Below are positions 1-9,785 of a DNA stretch of 64,000 bases, piece by piece. Source of the DNA: Arion vulgaris. Its lineage: Eukaryota > Mollusca > Gastropoda > Stylommatophora > Arionidae. The position numbers and the translations under genes are program-made. The notes beneath the pieces are model-generated. The model saw only the letters and a list, made by a program, of their open reading frames with translations, ran no database searches and was not told the origin of the DNA. The stretch is from the NCBI GenBank assembly GCA_020796225.1, contig CM036771.1, forward strand, positions 32,810,703 through 32,874,702. Reading direction: 5' to 3'. How positions within the stretch are numbered: the first letter of the stretch is position 1; every line of letters starts with the position of its first letter.

Positions 1-300
1 TCTTCTTCTTCTTTCTGAATCCTGTATGCCTCACAGCGTCAGGTCAGGAAGAGATTTCTAAACGGGCCCTAGTATGCGCTCGTAGATAGTCTCTTTCGTC
101 GCCTCTGTTATCTCTGAGGTCCATCTTTTGCGTGGCGGCCTTTTGCTTTGTACCCATTGTATCGGAGCAGCATTGCTCTTTGGGTGCACTGTCTGATGGT
201 AATCTGCTTACGTGACCGAACCATTTAATTTGTTGTTTCTTGATGAAGTCTAGTACTGATGTTGTACCCACTTTTTCCTGATGTCTTCATTTCTCAACCG
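1..300 (-). pseudogene. LINE reverse transcriptase C-terminal relic (KQQIKWFGH type)
   Basis: Read on the minus strand, this encodes a piece of the C-terminal region of a non-LTR retrotransposon reverse transcriptase, with the recognisable FIKKQQIKWFGHVSRLP stretch and then basic, degenerate sequence. The low-coordinate end is a TTC run, which is a (GAA)n tail on the sense strand, as expected for a LINE 3' end. The same sequence recurs at 43950-44560 (minus), at about 42135-42225 (minus) and at 50985-51460 (plus). It is truncated and has no catalytic domain. Confidence 0.6.
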
Positions 301-420
301 GTCTCTTCTTGTACACCCAGCATTCTGCGATGGCGCAGTGTGCGGCTTAAAGCGTGGAATAGAAGTTGCTGTGGCGCAGTGTGCGGCTTAAAGCGTGGAA
401 AGAGTTAAGAACTTAGTGTG
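300..420. repeat. Short direct duplication
   Basis: A segment of about 35 bases containing GTGGCGCAGTGTGCGGC and AAGCGTGGAA occurs twice in tandem (near 330-358 and 370-400). I see no coding potential in it. Confidence 0.5.
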
Positions 421-599
421 CAATAAAAAAAAAACAACTATCAGTTATAAAGAGAATAAAGGAGAAGTTGGACTACTATTGATATAACTATAATAAAATG
501 ATGTAGAATAAGTAGTTTTAACCCCAATGTTGTGTCAGTCTTAACATATGTCAGCGAGAGTTGGAAAATAACTAAAGATATAGAAAGTTGAATGTATTT

Positions 600-827
600 G
601 AAAATAAATGTGTGTGAAAAATAATGAACATAAGATGGGATGAATTCAGGAGAAGTGATGAAACCAGAGTAAAGTCTGGTCAACCACTAGTAACAACTGT
701 TTTAAGGAGGAGAAGATGGAAGAATGCTGGGCATACTATGAGAAGAAATTCTATAAGAGTCACAAAGCAGGCATTGAATTGGAAGGCGGAGGGGTTAAAA
801 AAATAAAGGGTGCACTAGGAAAACACT
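600..827 (+). pseudogene. LINE family A 3' fragment, left half (interrupted)
   Basis: This encodes part of a LINE C-terminal region (DETRVKSGQPLVTTV, then RRRRWKNAGHTMRRNS). It stops at 827 and continues at about 1355, because another LINE fragment is inserted between. The uninterrupted order is seen in the copies at 1765-2035 (plus) and 20165-20480 (minus). The part shown is the reverse-transcriptase thumb and tail, so it is a dead relic. Confidence 0.6.
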
Positions 828-1344
828 ATTGCATTGCATTTAGTAAGATTTGAAAGTCATAGGCGATCGAAACAAACACAACGCTGAGAATCTTTTAATC
901 ATATGTGAAGTCAGTGCCGTTCTATGTCTCAGAAGCATGGAGGGCAACAAAAGAAACCACCATATAACTACAGACCTTCGTAAATGGATGTTTACATAGA
1001 ATAGAGTGACTGGGATGGTATGATAAGATTACGAACCAGAAACTCTGAGAAATAACTAAACAGATACCAATGGAGAAAGAACTAAGGAAGAGACGCTGGC
1101 GATGGATAGGACACACTAAGAAGACCGACTGGAAGCATAGCAAGAGAGGCACTGTTTTGAAACCCAAAGAGAAAAAGGTGTAGGGAAGGCCTAGGCATAT
1201 CTGGAAGAAGAGAGCTGAAAACTGATATTAAAAGTATAGGTAAAACATGGAAAGAATTGGAAGGGATGGCAGGAGAGAGGAAGAGCTGGATAAGTTTGTT
1301 GAAGACCTGTGCTCCATTGGGAGTTAAAAGGTGAAGAAGAAGAA
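828..1344 (+). mobile_element. LINE family B 3' fragment nested in family A
   Basis: This is a 5'-truncated LINE end. It includes a region reading approximately YVSEAW and a later RWRWIG-like stretch, and it ends in a short GAA repeat at about 1331-1345. A second copy of the same family is at 57605-57990. Near-identical flanking sequence (GGAAAACACT at 818-827 and GGGAAACACT at 1345-1354) looks like the target-site duplication, so this element inserted into the older family A copy. Confidence 0.6.
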
Positions 1345-1354
1345 GGGAAACACT

Positions 1355-1525
1355 GAAATGAACTTTACTGAGAGAGGTAAGAAATATCAGACTCGGTTCC
1401 ATAGAAGAGGAGATTGAGTTGACCAGGTAGGACAATGAGGTATGGAAAAACAGCTTGCAGGGCCCCCACACACCCCTCTCCACACACACACATGTAACAT
1501 ATAAAGGTACGAGAGGTATATAATA
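1355..1525 (+). mobile_element. LINE family A 3' fragment, right half
   Basis: This is the continuation of the family A relic after the nested family B insertion. It matches the 3' part of the intact-order copy at 1890-2025 (for example GAGAGAGG and GAAATATC) and ends near the CTTGCAGG motif that is common to family A ends. Confidence 0.55.
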
Positions 1526-1587
1526 ATAACAATAATATGCTTCTCCCTAACACTAACATCTCACCTTTCTCCTCATGTTGTTTCCAG

Positions 1588-1710
1588 GTGTGTCTGCAGG
1601 TATTGCAGTAGTCATTTTTGTCACTATGCTAGAAGATGACAACTATGAGCTGTTGTGGGCTCCAGCGCTTCCAGGAGTTGGGGGTTTTCTCTTTATTTGT
1701 ATTTCCATAG
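1588..1710 (+). CDS. Penultimate coding exon of an unrecognised membrane-protein gene
   Basis: The exon is bounded by a pyrimidine-rich TTTCCAG at 1581-1587 and a donor GTGAGC at 1711. The open frame gives 40 complete residues, starting VSAGIAVVIFVTMLEDD and ending in GVGGFLFICISI, with two hydrophobic stretches around a short acidic turn. The exon is 123 nt with phase 1 at both ends, and its last base plus the first two bases of the next exon (5285) make a Gly codon in frame. This phase match and the absence of repeat copies argue for a real host gene. I do not recognise the protein family. Upstream exons lie outside the window or were not detectable. The 3.6-kb intron that follows is full of repeats. 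Confidence 0.5.
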
Positions 1711-1764
1711 GTGAGCTAGTTGTATAGTGAAATACTTTTATGTAAACTGTGATCAAATCAGAGA

Positions 1765-2035
1765 AATGTTTGGTTAACCATTAGTAACAACTCTTATAAG
1801 AAGAAGATAGAGGTATGTTGGGCACACCTTGAGAAGAAATCATCAAAGAATATCAAAACAGGTGGCAAAGAGTTCAAGAAAGAGAGGGCGCACTAGGGAA
1901 ATTCTGAGACGAACTTTACAGAGAGAGGCAAGAAATATCGGACTGAATTTCACGAAAGAGATTGAGTGAGTTGCTTAGGACAAAGCGGTATGGAGAAATT
2001 ACTTGCAGGCCCTATGTAACTTATAACGGTAGGGT
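1765..2035 (+). pseudogene. LINE family A 3' fragment
   Basis: This has the same order as the split copy at 600-1525 but without an insertion. It runs from the GGTTAACCATTAGTAACAAC region, through the segment that is interrupted in the first copy, to the ACTTGCAGGCCCTATG end. It ends next to a short TA run. It lies inside the intron of the host gene. Confidence 0.6.
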
Positions 2036-2084
2036 ATATATATATATATATTTATATATAAAATCAGGTTCTGTGCCAGCTGGC

Positions 2085-2345
2085 ATAGGCGATCATGGAT
2101 CTCCACAAATCTCTGTCTCCAGTGTTTGCTATCATCTCAGATGTTGACGGGCTTCCGTGCCATGTCAGGCTTTCCCAAATTTTCTCTTTCTGTCTTCCTT
2201 TGTCTCATCTCCAATCGATTTTAGCTGTTGTTACAATGTGCTCTAAACCTCCCTTTCTCATCATGCACCCAAAAAATGATGACTGCCTCTTTCTTATATT
2301 GATGATTTAATCTTATATTTAAGCTTTCTCTGTGTCTTGTCCTCA
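2085..2345 (-). pseudogene. LINE family E C-terminal relic (RHGT end)
   Basis: This is the minus-strand 3' end of a LINE reverse transcriptase. Two better copies at 22005-22330 and 50105-50410 read through a GQVMRKGGLEHIVTTGK stretch, a RGRQ stretch and a final RHGT just before the stop. In this copy the frame is broken. Confidence 0.6.
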
Positions 2346-2504
2346 TTCAGCACCTATACATTAGCCATTTCAGAAGTCCATGGGATTCTATCATTCTTCT
2401 GTAAAACGTGTCTCTGTGATATATTTATATATCTGTTCAAGAGAACATCTTTGCTATGAAAATCTCCTGGACATGCATGAGTCAGGGTAAGGAAAATCTG
2501 ATAA

Positions 2505-2700
2505 ACTGGCATGGCTACGATATCAGAGGGCAATGGAGTGAAATGACACTCTTAACGCATTGAGAGAATCTTTTAGAACAGAGTGGTTTCAGGGTTGTAA
2601 ATCCGGTCGCTGACCATATTGATAGAAAATGGGTGTCTATATTGGAGATGGATAAAAGTCTGGTTCCTAAAATTGTCGAAAACAGATACAGCAGCCTTTC
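2505..2700 (+). pseudogene. Fragment of the RNase H LINE, 3' coding part
   Basis: This matches the region downstream of RNase H in the copy at 28925-29640 (TTACGCATTGAGAGA, then a CGCTGACCA segment and a GGGTGTC segment), with many substitutions. No intact frame remains. Confidence 0.5.
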
Positions 2701-2856
2701 TGTAATTTGGGAAACAACACAAACATAAACAACATTTCAGATTGAATGAAAATGAAATCATTGAATTGTAGTTGGTCACATTTCAGTATTGTATATAAAG
2801 ACCATTTCATTTAAAAACACCAATGCATTGGAAACATTGCAATTGCTAATATAAAG

Positions 2857-4556
2857 GGTTATATTATGTCAAGTTCAGTTTCAATTAAAAATATCAGTAT
2901 ATTTACATACTAAATCAAGGTTATATTATGTTACAAGTTCAGTTTCAAGTTAAGAAATATCAGTATTATTTACATACTAAATCAAGGTTATATTATGTTA
3001 CAAGTTCTCAAAAATATTTTTTCATCTAAATCAAGGTTATATTATTCAAGTTCAGTTTCAAGTTAAGAAATATCAGTATTATTTACATACTAAATCAAGG
3101 TTATATTATGTTACAAGTTCAGTTTCAAGTTAAGAAATATCAGTATTATTTACATACTAAATCAAGGTTATATTATGTTACAAGTTATTTCAAGTTAAGA
3201 ATATAGTATTATTACTACTAAATCAAGTTAATATGTTACAAGTTCAGTTTCAAGTTAAGAAATATCAGTATTATTTACATACTAAATCAAGGTTATATTA
3301 TGTTACAAGTTCAGTTTCAAGTTAAGAAATATCAGTATTATTTACATACTAAATCAAGGTTATATTATGTTACAAGTTCAGTTTCAAGTTAAGAAATATC
3401 AGTATTATTTACATACTAAATCAAGGTTATATTATGTTACAAGTTCAGTTTCAAGTTAAGAAATATCAGTATTATTTACATACTAAATCAAGGTTATATT
3501 ATGTTACAAGTTCAGTTTCAAGTTAAGAAATATCAGTATTATTTACATACTAAATCAAGGTTATATTACTAAGAAACGTTTACATATTCAGTTTTCAAGT
3601 TAAGAAATATCAGTATTATTTACATACTAAATCAAGGTTATATTATGTTCAGTTCAGTTTCAGTTAAGAAATATCAGTATTATTTACTACTAAATCAGGT
3701 TATATTATGTTACAAGTTCAGTTTCAAGTTAAGAAATATCAGTATTATTTACATACTAAATCAAGGTTATATTATGTTACAAGTTCAGTTTCAAGTTAAG
3801 AAATATCAGTATTATTTACATACTAAATCAAGGTTATATTATGTTACAAGTTCAGTTTCAAGTTAAGAAATATCAGTATTATTAACATACTAAATCAAGG
3901 TTATATTATGTTACAAGTTCAGTTTCAAGTTAAGAAATATCAGTATTATTTACTATAAATCAAGGTTATATTATGTTACAAGTTCAGTTTCAAGTTAAGA
4001 AATATCAGTATTATTTACATACTAAATCAAGGTTATATTATGTTACAAGTTCAGTTTCAAGTTAAGAAATATCAGTATTATTTACATACTAAATCAAGGT
4101 TATATTATGTTACAAGTTCAGTTTAAAGTTAAGAAATATCAGTATTATTTACATACTAAATCAAGGTTATATTATGTTACAAGTTCAGTTTCAAGTTAAG
4201 AAATATCAGTATTATTTACATACTAAATCAAGGTTATATTATGTTACAAGTTCAGTTTCAAGTTAAGAAATATCAGTATTATTTACATACTAAATCAAGG
4301 TTATATTATGTTACAAGTTCAGTTTCAAGTTAAGAAATATCAGTATTATTTACATACTAAATCAAGGTTATATTATGTTACAAGTTCAGTTTCAAGTTAA
4401 GAAATATCAGTATTATTTACATACTAAATCAAGGTTATATTATGTTACAAGTTCAGTTTAAAGTTAAGAAATATCAGTATTATTAACATACTAAATCAAG
4501 GTTATATTATGTTACAAGTTCAGTTTAAAGTTAAGAAATATCAGTATTATTTACAT
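2857..4556. repeat. 67-bp minisatellite, about 25 copies
   Basis: This is a tandem array with a 67-bp unit containing TTCAGTTTCAAGTTAAG, AAATATCAGTATTATTTAC and TACTAAATCAAGG. Units are nearly identical, with scattered deletions (for example around 3000-3050 and 3190-3230). It sits in the host-gene intron and is the core of a larger repeat whose other copy, at 58430-61330, carries a 23-bp unit instead. Short ORFs inside it are by-products. Confidence 0.9.
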
Positions 4557-4611
4557 TTTTCATCAGTAGTTATTGGTTACTATAAATAACCATGGACTCA
4601 TAGAATTGATT

Positions 4612-4816
4612 TTTGTTTCTCCTTCCGATCCAGAAGCACTTGAGCTGAAAGCTCTTGGCTCGGTGTCATGGACATCGTAACCCTTGGCTCGGTGCCACGA
4701 ACACCGTAAATCTGGGGAACATGTAGCTTTTCTGCCATTCCGCGGAGTTGAACCCGCACTTACAGAGGACTAGTCACCCGCAGTCCAACGCGCTACGAAC
4801 ATGCTGGGCACGCGGG
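4612..4816 (-). mobile_element. tRNA-derived SINE, family A (full length)
   Basis: This is the reverse complement of the SINE at 26828-27034. On the sense strand it has a tRNA-like head with an A-box-like and a B-box-like motif, then a conserved body with CACCGAGCC-type repeats, then an A-rich tail. It is flanked by a perfect duplication CATAGAATTGATT at 4599-4611 and 4817-4829. It inserted into the right flank of the 67-bp-array element. Confidence 0.8.
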
Positions 4817-4843
4817 CATAGAATTGATTAAAATTCGCCAGTG

Positions 4844-5097
4844 TGTTGCCAGGGCTCGCAAGGGAATCAAAGAATAGTACCACTACAACCTTCAAGGCGT
4901 GCTGTAAGAGGTGACTGATGTAGGACCTAGGCAAGCTACCCTATTAATTACAAAGCGTAGCAGAAATCGGATGTTCTGGCCTTTTTGTTGGCACATAACT
5001 GGCACAATGTACAATCGCTCTTAGGCTTAGATCACATGCAAATCACACAGAGTGGTTAATAAGTGGTCGATATGGAGCGTTCGAAGAAGATTAAAGT
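4844..5097 (+). mobile_element. Short interspersed repeat family J
   Basis: This is a repeat of about 260 bp without coding potential. Recognisable landmarks are AAAGAATAGTACCACT, a GTAAGAGG..GACTGA segment, CAATCGCTCTTAGGC and a terminal GAAGAAG. I count copies at 5808-6165, 10028-10150, 12455-12720, 23083-23310, 33047-33311, 42500-42730, 48806-48900, 49799-49935 and 50536-50745. No convincing B box is seen, so it may be a SINE with a non-tRNA head or a LINE-mobilised 3' tail. Confidence 0.65.
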
Positions 5098-5284
5098 TGG
5101 GGAAAAAGCATAGTGTTCTATCAAACACATACAAAAACCAGCCCACCATTAAACAGGCATTTTCAATTTCTTGTTTGAGCTAGTAGGCCTTATGTTTCTG
5201 GGGGGCTGTGATATATCCCAACATGTTATTGATCAGCTGTTTCATTGGAGATTATAAATTGTACTATATTTTTGTTACAAACAG

Positions 5285-5472
5285 GTGGTTACCTAAGCTG
5301 GAGAAATCATTCAACAGATGAAGAGTTTGATGACCGATCTGATGTCAGTGAACGTGCTTCTGGTTTATATGAGTTCACCCCCAAGGGAAAGCAGCAGCAG
5401 AAGCATAACGTGATGATCAAGGGCTACCAGCGAAACATTTCTCAGCAGTCAGAGAAATCAGACATTCTTTGA
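5285..5472 (+). CDS. Terminal coding exon of the unrecognised membrane-protein gene
   Basis: The exon starts after a T-rich stretch and ACAG at 5281-5284, and ends with TGA at 5470-5472. In the frame fixed by the upstream exon it begins GGYLSWRNHSTDEEF, continues through an acidic and serine-rich stretch and a GKQQQKHN stretch, and ends QSEKSDIL. The tail is hydrophilic, consistent with a cytoplasmic C-terminus after the last membrane segment. An ORF can be opened 40 nt earlier, but those codons lie in the intron. Function is unknown. Confidence 0.55.
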
Positions 5473-5785
5473 CATACAGTCAAGAAGTGAAAGAATGTGT
5501 AGATTCTGTGTGTGTGTACATACAGTCAAGAAGTGAAAGAATGTGTAGCCCGTGTGCATGTGTGTGTTAATGTATCAGTGAAAATGAATAGACTATACAG
5601 AAAATAGAACAAATAGATTGAGATTTTCTGTTGTCAGATATATATGAGAGATTATTTTTGCAAGGATTGTTTGATGTGGGAAATGTAACAAAAAATCAGA
5701 ACACGTCAGCACCTTGTGGAGTGGGACATGGCGTAAAAAAGGTTATGCATTGAAAATGTTAAATAAATTGTTTCATATACTCTTT
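5473..5785 (+). other. 3' UTR with polyadenylation signal
   Basis: The region after the stop codon carries AATAAA at 5762-5767. It contains a direct duplication (ACAGTCAAGAAGTGAAAGAA near 5477 and 5522) separated by a short GT run. Repeats start again at about 5805, so the gene probably ends near 5785. Confidence 0.5.
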
Positions 5786-5807
5786 GCAATTAGTTTCATC
5801 AGCTTGG

Positions 5808-6165
5808 TCTTCTTCTTCGAGCTTTCCATATCGACCACTCTTGTGTGATTTGTATGTGATCCACGCCTAAGAACATTTTGCCAGTTATGCGCCAACAAGT
5901 AGGCTAGCACATCCAATTTCTGTGATGCTTTTTATTTACTGGGGTTATGTTATGTGATCAACATCATGGTACATAGGGCATTCCCATTCGTGCTCTGTCC
6001 TCTGCTGCAGCAGCTAACCCAAAGTCCATTTGCCGTACCCATGAGAAGTTAATTACTAGGGTAGCTTCCTTTTGTCCTACATCAGTCACCTCTTAGGTTG
6101 CAGTGGTACTATTCTTTGCTTTCTTTGCGGCACAAACACCACACGGATGGAGTATGCTCAGTCTA
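5808..6165 (-). mobile_element. Family J repeat, long variant
   Basis: This is family J in reverse orientation, with TTCTTCTTCG at the low-coordinate end. It carries about 110 extra bases (roughly 5945-6055) between the TTTATTTACT segment and the TAGGGTAGCTTCC segment. The extra piece is flanked by similar TTATTTACTGGGG and TTAATTACTAGGG, so it may be a small insertion. Confidence 0.55.
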
Positions 6166-6194
6166 AACTGCGAGGTGGGTTGCCTTAAAAAATC

Positions 6195-6360
6195 TGCATG
6201 TCAGTTAGAAATCCTTGTGAGAGTGAACACAGACCTGTGGATAAGAACATGACAGGAACTCGTGATGACCCAGGCTAAGAGGAGAAAATAGCGATGAGTT
6301 GGGCATACTCTACGGAAGACACAGCCGAGTGTCACTAGAGCAACCTAATCCACTAGAACA
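6195..6360 (+). pseudogene. LINE family F C-terminal relic
   Basis: This matches the better copy at 56220-56600 (ACACAGACCTGTGGATAA, AGAGGAGAAAAT and GTTGGGCATAC, corresponding to a RRKW.WVGHTL region). It is truncated at 6360, next to a family G fragment in the opposite orientation. Confidence 0.55.
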
Positions 6361-6394
6361 GCACAGGATAAAAAACAGAGCACCACTACACTGG

Positions 6395-6600
6395 ACAACA
6401 ACCTGATAAGTCATCATCAAATAGCTTGTCATGAGCAGAACTTTGCCACCCCAACAGTCCTCTTGAATTTCTCTCTCATAGGCCAGATGTCCTGCCTCTG
6501 CAGCCGTCATGTTCAAATGATCAGTTACATCCTGAATCCATCTTCTCTGTGGTCGTCCTCTTCTTCTCTTTGTTGGTATGCCTCCTTCCAGACCATCTGC
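6395..6600 (-). pseudogene. LINE family G 3' end
   Basis: Read on the minus strand, this has an MTAAEAGHLAYERE stretch followed by GGKVL, near the 3' end of a LINE. Related ends are at 6770-6895 (plus), 28675-28925 (minus), 43505-43720 (minus) and 48540-48655 (plus). The 48.6-kb copy ends in GATGATGATG, which suggests an (ATG)n tail. Confidence 0.55.
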
Positions 6601-6769
6601 AACAAAATAAGAATAATAAGAGCAATATTATTCATTCTTCAATACAACAAACTAAAATGCAACAGCCCAGTAACAGTGTGTCAACAAAAGAAGAAAGAAA
6701 AGAATTCTGTATACCTGTTGGATCAACTCTACGACAGTGATGGCTGTACCTGGCACTATCTGGAGCCTA

Positions 6770-6895
6770 GAGCTGTCCTGATGGTTTGAGCATGACTGCT
6801 GCAGAGACAGGACAACCAGCCTATGAGAGAGAACTTCCGAAGGACTTAAGGGGGCAAAGTTCTGCTCAGGACAAGCTTTCTAATGATGATGAAAG
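6770..6895 (+). mobile_element. LINE family G 3' end, plus copy
   Basis: A second fragment of the same 3' end as 6395-6600, in opposite orientation (MTAAETGQPAYEREL), ending in a short TGATGATGA tail at about 6882-6891. The 170 bases between the two fragments contain nothing I can assign. Confidence 0.5.
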
Positions 6896-7068
6896 CTGTC
6901 CTCTTTCTTTCTCTGAGCCATCAACATATAACTCTAAACAAAACATGAACAAATGTTTGCAAGATTTTGGAAAGCTTTTTTTTGATGTATTTGTTTTGAA
7001 TGATGTCATTTGATGTGTTTTCATAAACTCCTGCATGTACATTTTCTCTCTCAGGTTCAGGTTCTTAA

Positions 7069-7143
7069 CTCTAAGTGGACCAGGGCAAATATGTTTTTAG
7101 AGTAAAACAACACCCTTTATTGTGGCATTTGGTCTACAAGGAG
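7069..7143. mobile_element. Short TTAA-flanked MITE
   Basis: The ends are inverted (CTCTAAGTGGACCA and, reverse-complemented, CTCCTTGTAGACCA), each next to a TTAA (7065-7068 and 7144-7147). TTAA duplication is the hallmark of piggyBac transposition. A longer relative, in the opposite orientation, is at 32532-32663. Confidence 0.5.
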
Positions 7144-7470
7144 TTAATATCATGCAGTGGCTGATTATATGTCTAGTCATGCTGTGTGTGTGTGTGTGTG
7201 AGTTTACTACATTTATGTGCCCTCTCCCACACATTTGCATGTCATTTTTTGATAAGTTGCAAGATTTTTTGTTGTAAATTCAACCTTTGTTGATATATGC
7301 AGCTATTATGACAATTCTGTCATGACAAAATGTTCAGACAAATATTTGGTTTTTATTTTCCTATTTTTCCCTACTAGTTTCTGTTTCGTTGATCATATCA
7401 TTAACATATTTAAATTCAATTAACATATTTAAATTCAGTCATATTTTAAGCAAATTATATCTCTCTGAGA

Positions 7471-7606
7471 GCCGCAGTAGCTTAGTTGTAAGTGAACTCA
7501 CTTTGACCAGTGGCCCGGGTTCAATTCAACAGTGGGAATGGAATATTCTTCATACTGTAGCAGCTCTCATGTCGACACAGTCTTAATTGGATACCAGGAA
7601 AAGCAA
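7471..7606 (+). mobile_element. tRNA-derived SINE, family E (head part)
   Basis: The head has TAGCTTAGTTG at 7488-7498, a good A box, and GGTTCAATTCA at 7518-7528, a good B box. The body (CACACAGTCTTAATTGG-like) recurs at 19800-19960. It is immediately followed by a family D SINE in reverse orientation. Confidence 0.6.
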
Positions 7607-7810
7607 TAGAGAATGCACCATATGGCTTTGTCCCTCTCCTAAAAAATGACACACCACCCGCTGAGAATATTGCTTTGTAATACTGTAACTCCGGCAACAA
7701 TGCTTGGAATCTCCTGAGTAAAAAAATGCACCAGTGAACAGAAATGAACTGACCGGATTCAAACACACTACCTTCAGAATGCAAGATAACGCTGTATCCA
7801 CTTAGGAGTT
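7606..7810 (-). mobile_element. tRNA-derived SINE, family D
   Basis: This is a reverse-orientation copy. The B-box-like segment reads CCGGATTCAAACACA on the plus strand, and the shared body includes CTCCGGCAACAAT. Other copies are at 21690-21900, 28240-28420, 41690-41810 and 42225-42420. All lie on the minus strand. Confidence 0.55.
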
Positions 7811-7814
7811 ACAG

Positions 7815-7970
7815 TTTCAGTTTTGGAATATCAGTGCACTCTGGACATGTCCATAGGTGCTCTGATTTCCTTTGCAATATCTCCAAATGGCCCCCTAATA
7901 TTATCTTTTAAAGGATATCTTCCCAATTAGTCGCAGTCTTCCTTGACTAGTAGTTAACCTGTGACTAACA
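7815..7970 (-). mobile_element. 3' UTR fragment of the RNase H LINE
   Basis: The segment CACTCTGGACATGTCCATAG followed by CTTTGCAATATCTCC is the reverse complement of the untranslated end that follows the RNase H ORF at 29520-29640. Similar orphan ends are at 9790-9905, 15490-15600 and 22965-23055. Confidence 0.5.
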
Positions 7971-7974
7971 TTTT

Positions 7975-8215
7975 AGTGTATCGAGAAGAGCAGGCTGGAA
8001 AGACGGCTATCCATGTAAAATTCAGTAGAAAAGATTAAAAATAAAATTTCTCCAAAAATACCTTCACAATCTTCCAAAATACACGGGAACCTCGCTGGTG
8101 CTACGGATTTCATGCACGGCAGTTGAGATCTTCCCATGTTAGAAAGAGATCGGGGCACACATGGTTACTCACCGAAGTGCAGTGATGATATTACTATCAA
8201 TCAATCATTCTTAGT
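7975..8215 (+). mobile_element. SINE family H, 3' portion
   Basis: The shared body reads GAGAAGAGCAGGCTGGAAAG, then a GAGATCTTCC segment, then GGTTACTCACCGAAGTGCA and a (TCAA)n-like tail. Copies with more of the head are at 52066-52445 and 62757-63196. Confidence 0.55.
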
Positions 8216-8359
8216 GTTTACTTTATCATTGATATATTGCTGTAATTAATTTTTAATAACACATGCATTTTCTGATCCACATTGTGTTCATTTATCAACA
8301 TTAGTATTCATGATTTGACTCTAATAATATTGTATGTCTATTTATAAAGGATAATTATA

Positions 8360-8633
8360 CAGGGTGTTCAAGATAAAAGTAGTCCCCGTCAAGGAAGCCA
8401 ATCTGATATATATATATTTATGAAACTAAGAAGGTTCAATTATGGCATAGAATAAGTCATGGGAATGAGTATTTTTGTGATGGTGTTGTAATTATGGTGT
8501 GGGAAGGGACGATGAACAAATGTGACGAAAGGACGAGCTAGTCAGAACCTGTTTAAATAGTAAATAGGCAAAACGCAATGCACCTAGCAACTTTTGATTT
8601 ATCAATGGAGCTACTTTTATCTTGAACACCCTG
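8360..8633. mobile_element. TA-flanked MITE, 274 bp
   Basis: The element has perfect 23-bp terminal inverted repeats beginning CAGGGTGTTCAAGATAAAAG (8360-8382 and 8611-8633). A TA dinucleotide flanks both ends (8358-8359 and 8634-8635). No transposase is encoded. The structure fits a non-autonomous member of the Tc1/mariner superfamily. Confidence 0.8.
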
Positions 8634-8639
8634 TAGTTT

Positions 8640-9115
8640 TGCATGCATTTTTCTCATGATAGTGCGCTACAACTCTTTAGGGAGATCAGGAGTATATTTT
8701 CAAGCTGCTTCAATTTGATTAATTCTTCATCCTTCAGTGTATATTTGTCCAGAGAGCTTCGATACCTGTTTAGCATTTCTTTCACTATTATTTAATGATA
8801 TTAACACGTTAACCCCTGTGAGCAATTATACTAGCTCACAATATTTTTTTAAGATGAAGCAAAGTCATTATACCTTGCAGTATAAATGCATCCAGAGACG
8901 GAGGTAAAAAAAAAAAAATTTTGGAGGGGAAATGGTGAATAGTTTTGAAGCTTCCTCAGAGAGACAATCCATGTAATTCTCATTCCCTTGCATTTATAGC
9001 TGGACAGAGAAGATTTCATTGAATATTTTTGTTAATGGGACCATCATTTGTTTTGTATGTTTTTATAATGATATTGAAGATTACAGTGAAACTATATACA
9101 AACCAAAGACTTATT
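8640..9115. other. Unassigned AT-rich stretch
   Basis: I see no ORF of note and no recognised repeat here, apart from short homopolymer runs (a 12-A run near 8910) and a TTAACACGTTAACCCC segment near 8810. Confidence 0.4.
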
Positions 9116-9184
9116 CCCTTTTTTTTTCCTTTCGATCTTTCACCCGTCGTCCAACGCGCTACGAACACTCTGGGCAGGCGGGTA
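9116..9184 (-). mobile_element. SINE family A, internally deleted copy
   Basis: The poly-T of the reversed tail runs directly into the CACCCGTCGTCCAACGCGC head region, so the body and B box are missing. It ends at the GGGCAGGCGGGT head motif, as in the full copies. Confidence 0.55.
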
Positions 9185-9227
9185 GGCTTACTTCTTAAAA
9201 CACTAAGTTAAGGAAGTTTTATATATC

Positions 9228-9330
9228 TGTGGGGTCTCTATGGCAAAGTGGCTTTTGCCTGTTGTTCTGAAGGATGTGGTTCGAATCCGGATCGAGTCAC
9301 TGTGTAATGACACAAATGTGTAATTTATTT
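9228..9330 (+). mobile_element. tRNA-like SINE head
   Basis: TCTCTATGGCAAAGTGG supplies an A-box-like motif and GTGGTTCGAATCC (9278-9290) a perfect B box. The opening TCTCTATGGC is shared with the family H head at 62760. It lacks tRNA stem pairing over its length, so I call it a SINE head and not a tRNA gene. Confidence 0.45.
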
Positions 9331-9785
9331 CATGAGATCTCCAGTGTTGCTGGAGCTATGGAGTTTATGCAACACTCAACATTTCTGCCTACAGTTAGTG
9401 ACACACTGGGAATATAACAAAATCATATTTAGTTATCTCTCTTTGTCAATGTATAAATGGGCGCCACTTTAAAATCACATTGAACTTTTGATTCATAATT
9501 TTGAAGACAAAAATGAAGGTCCAGATACCATTCACTTTGGATTGAATTATTTTGTTCAGTTTTACTGATTGGCTCATATAAGCTGCTATAAGATACTAGG
9601 GGCGTCACTATTTATTTATTTTAGAACAATCTTAAAGACAATTATCCAATTACCTACAAAAAAGTATATTACTCTGAAAATCTTAATAATTCAGAAAACT
9701 GCAGCTGAATTTGTATATACACTTGCATTGGGAAAATAAAATAGAACCTAAATTTTATTCAACTAAACAAGTCCATTTTTCAATT
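9330..9785. other. Unassigned intergenic stretch
   Basis: No ORF, tandem repeat or recognised mobile element could be supported here. Confidence 0.4.
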
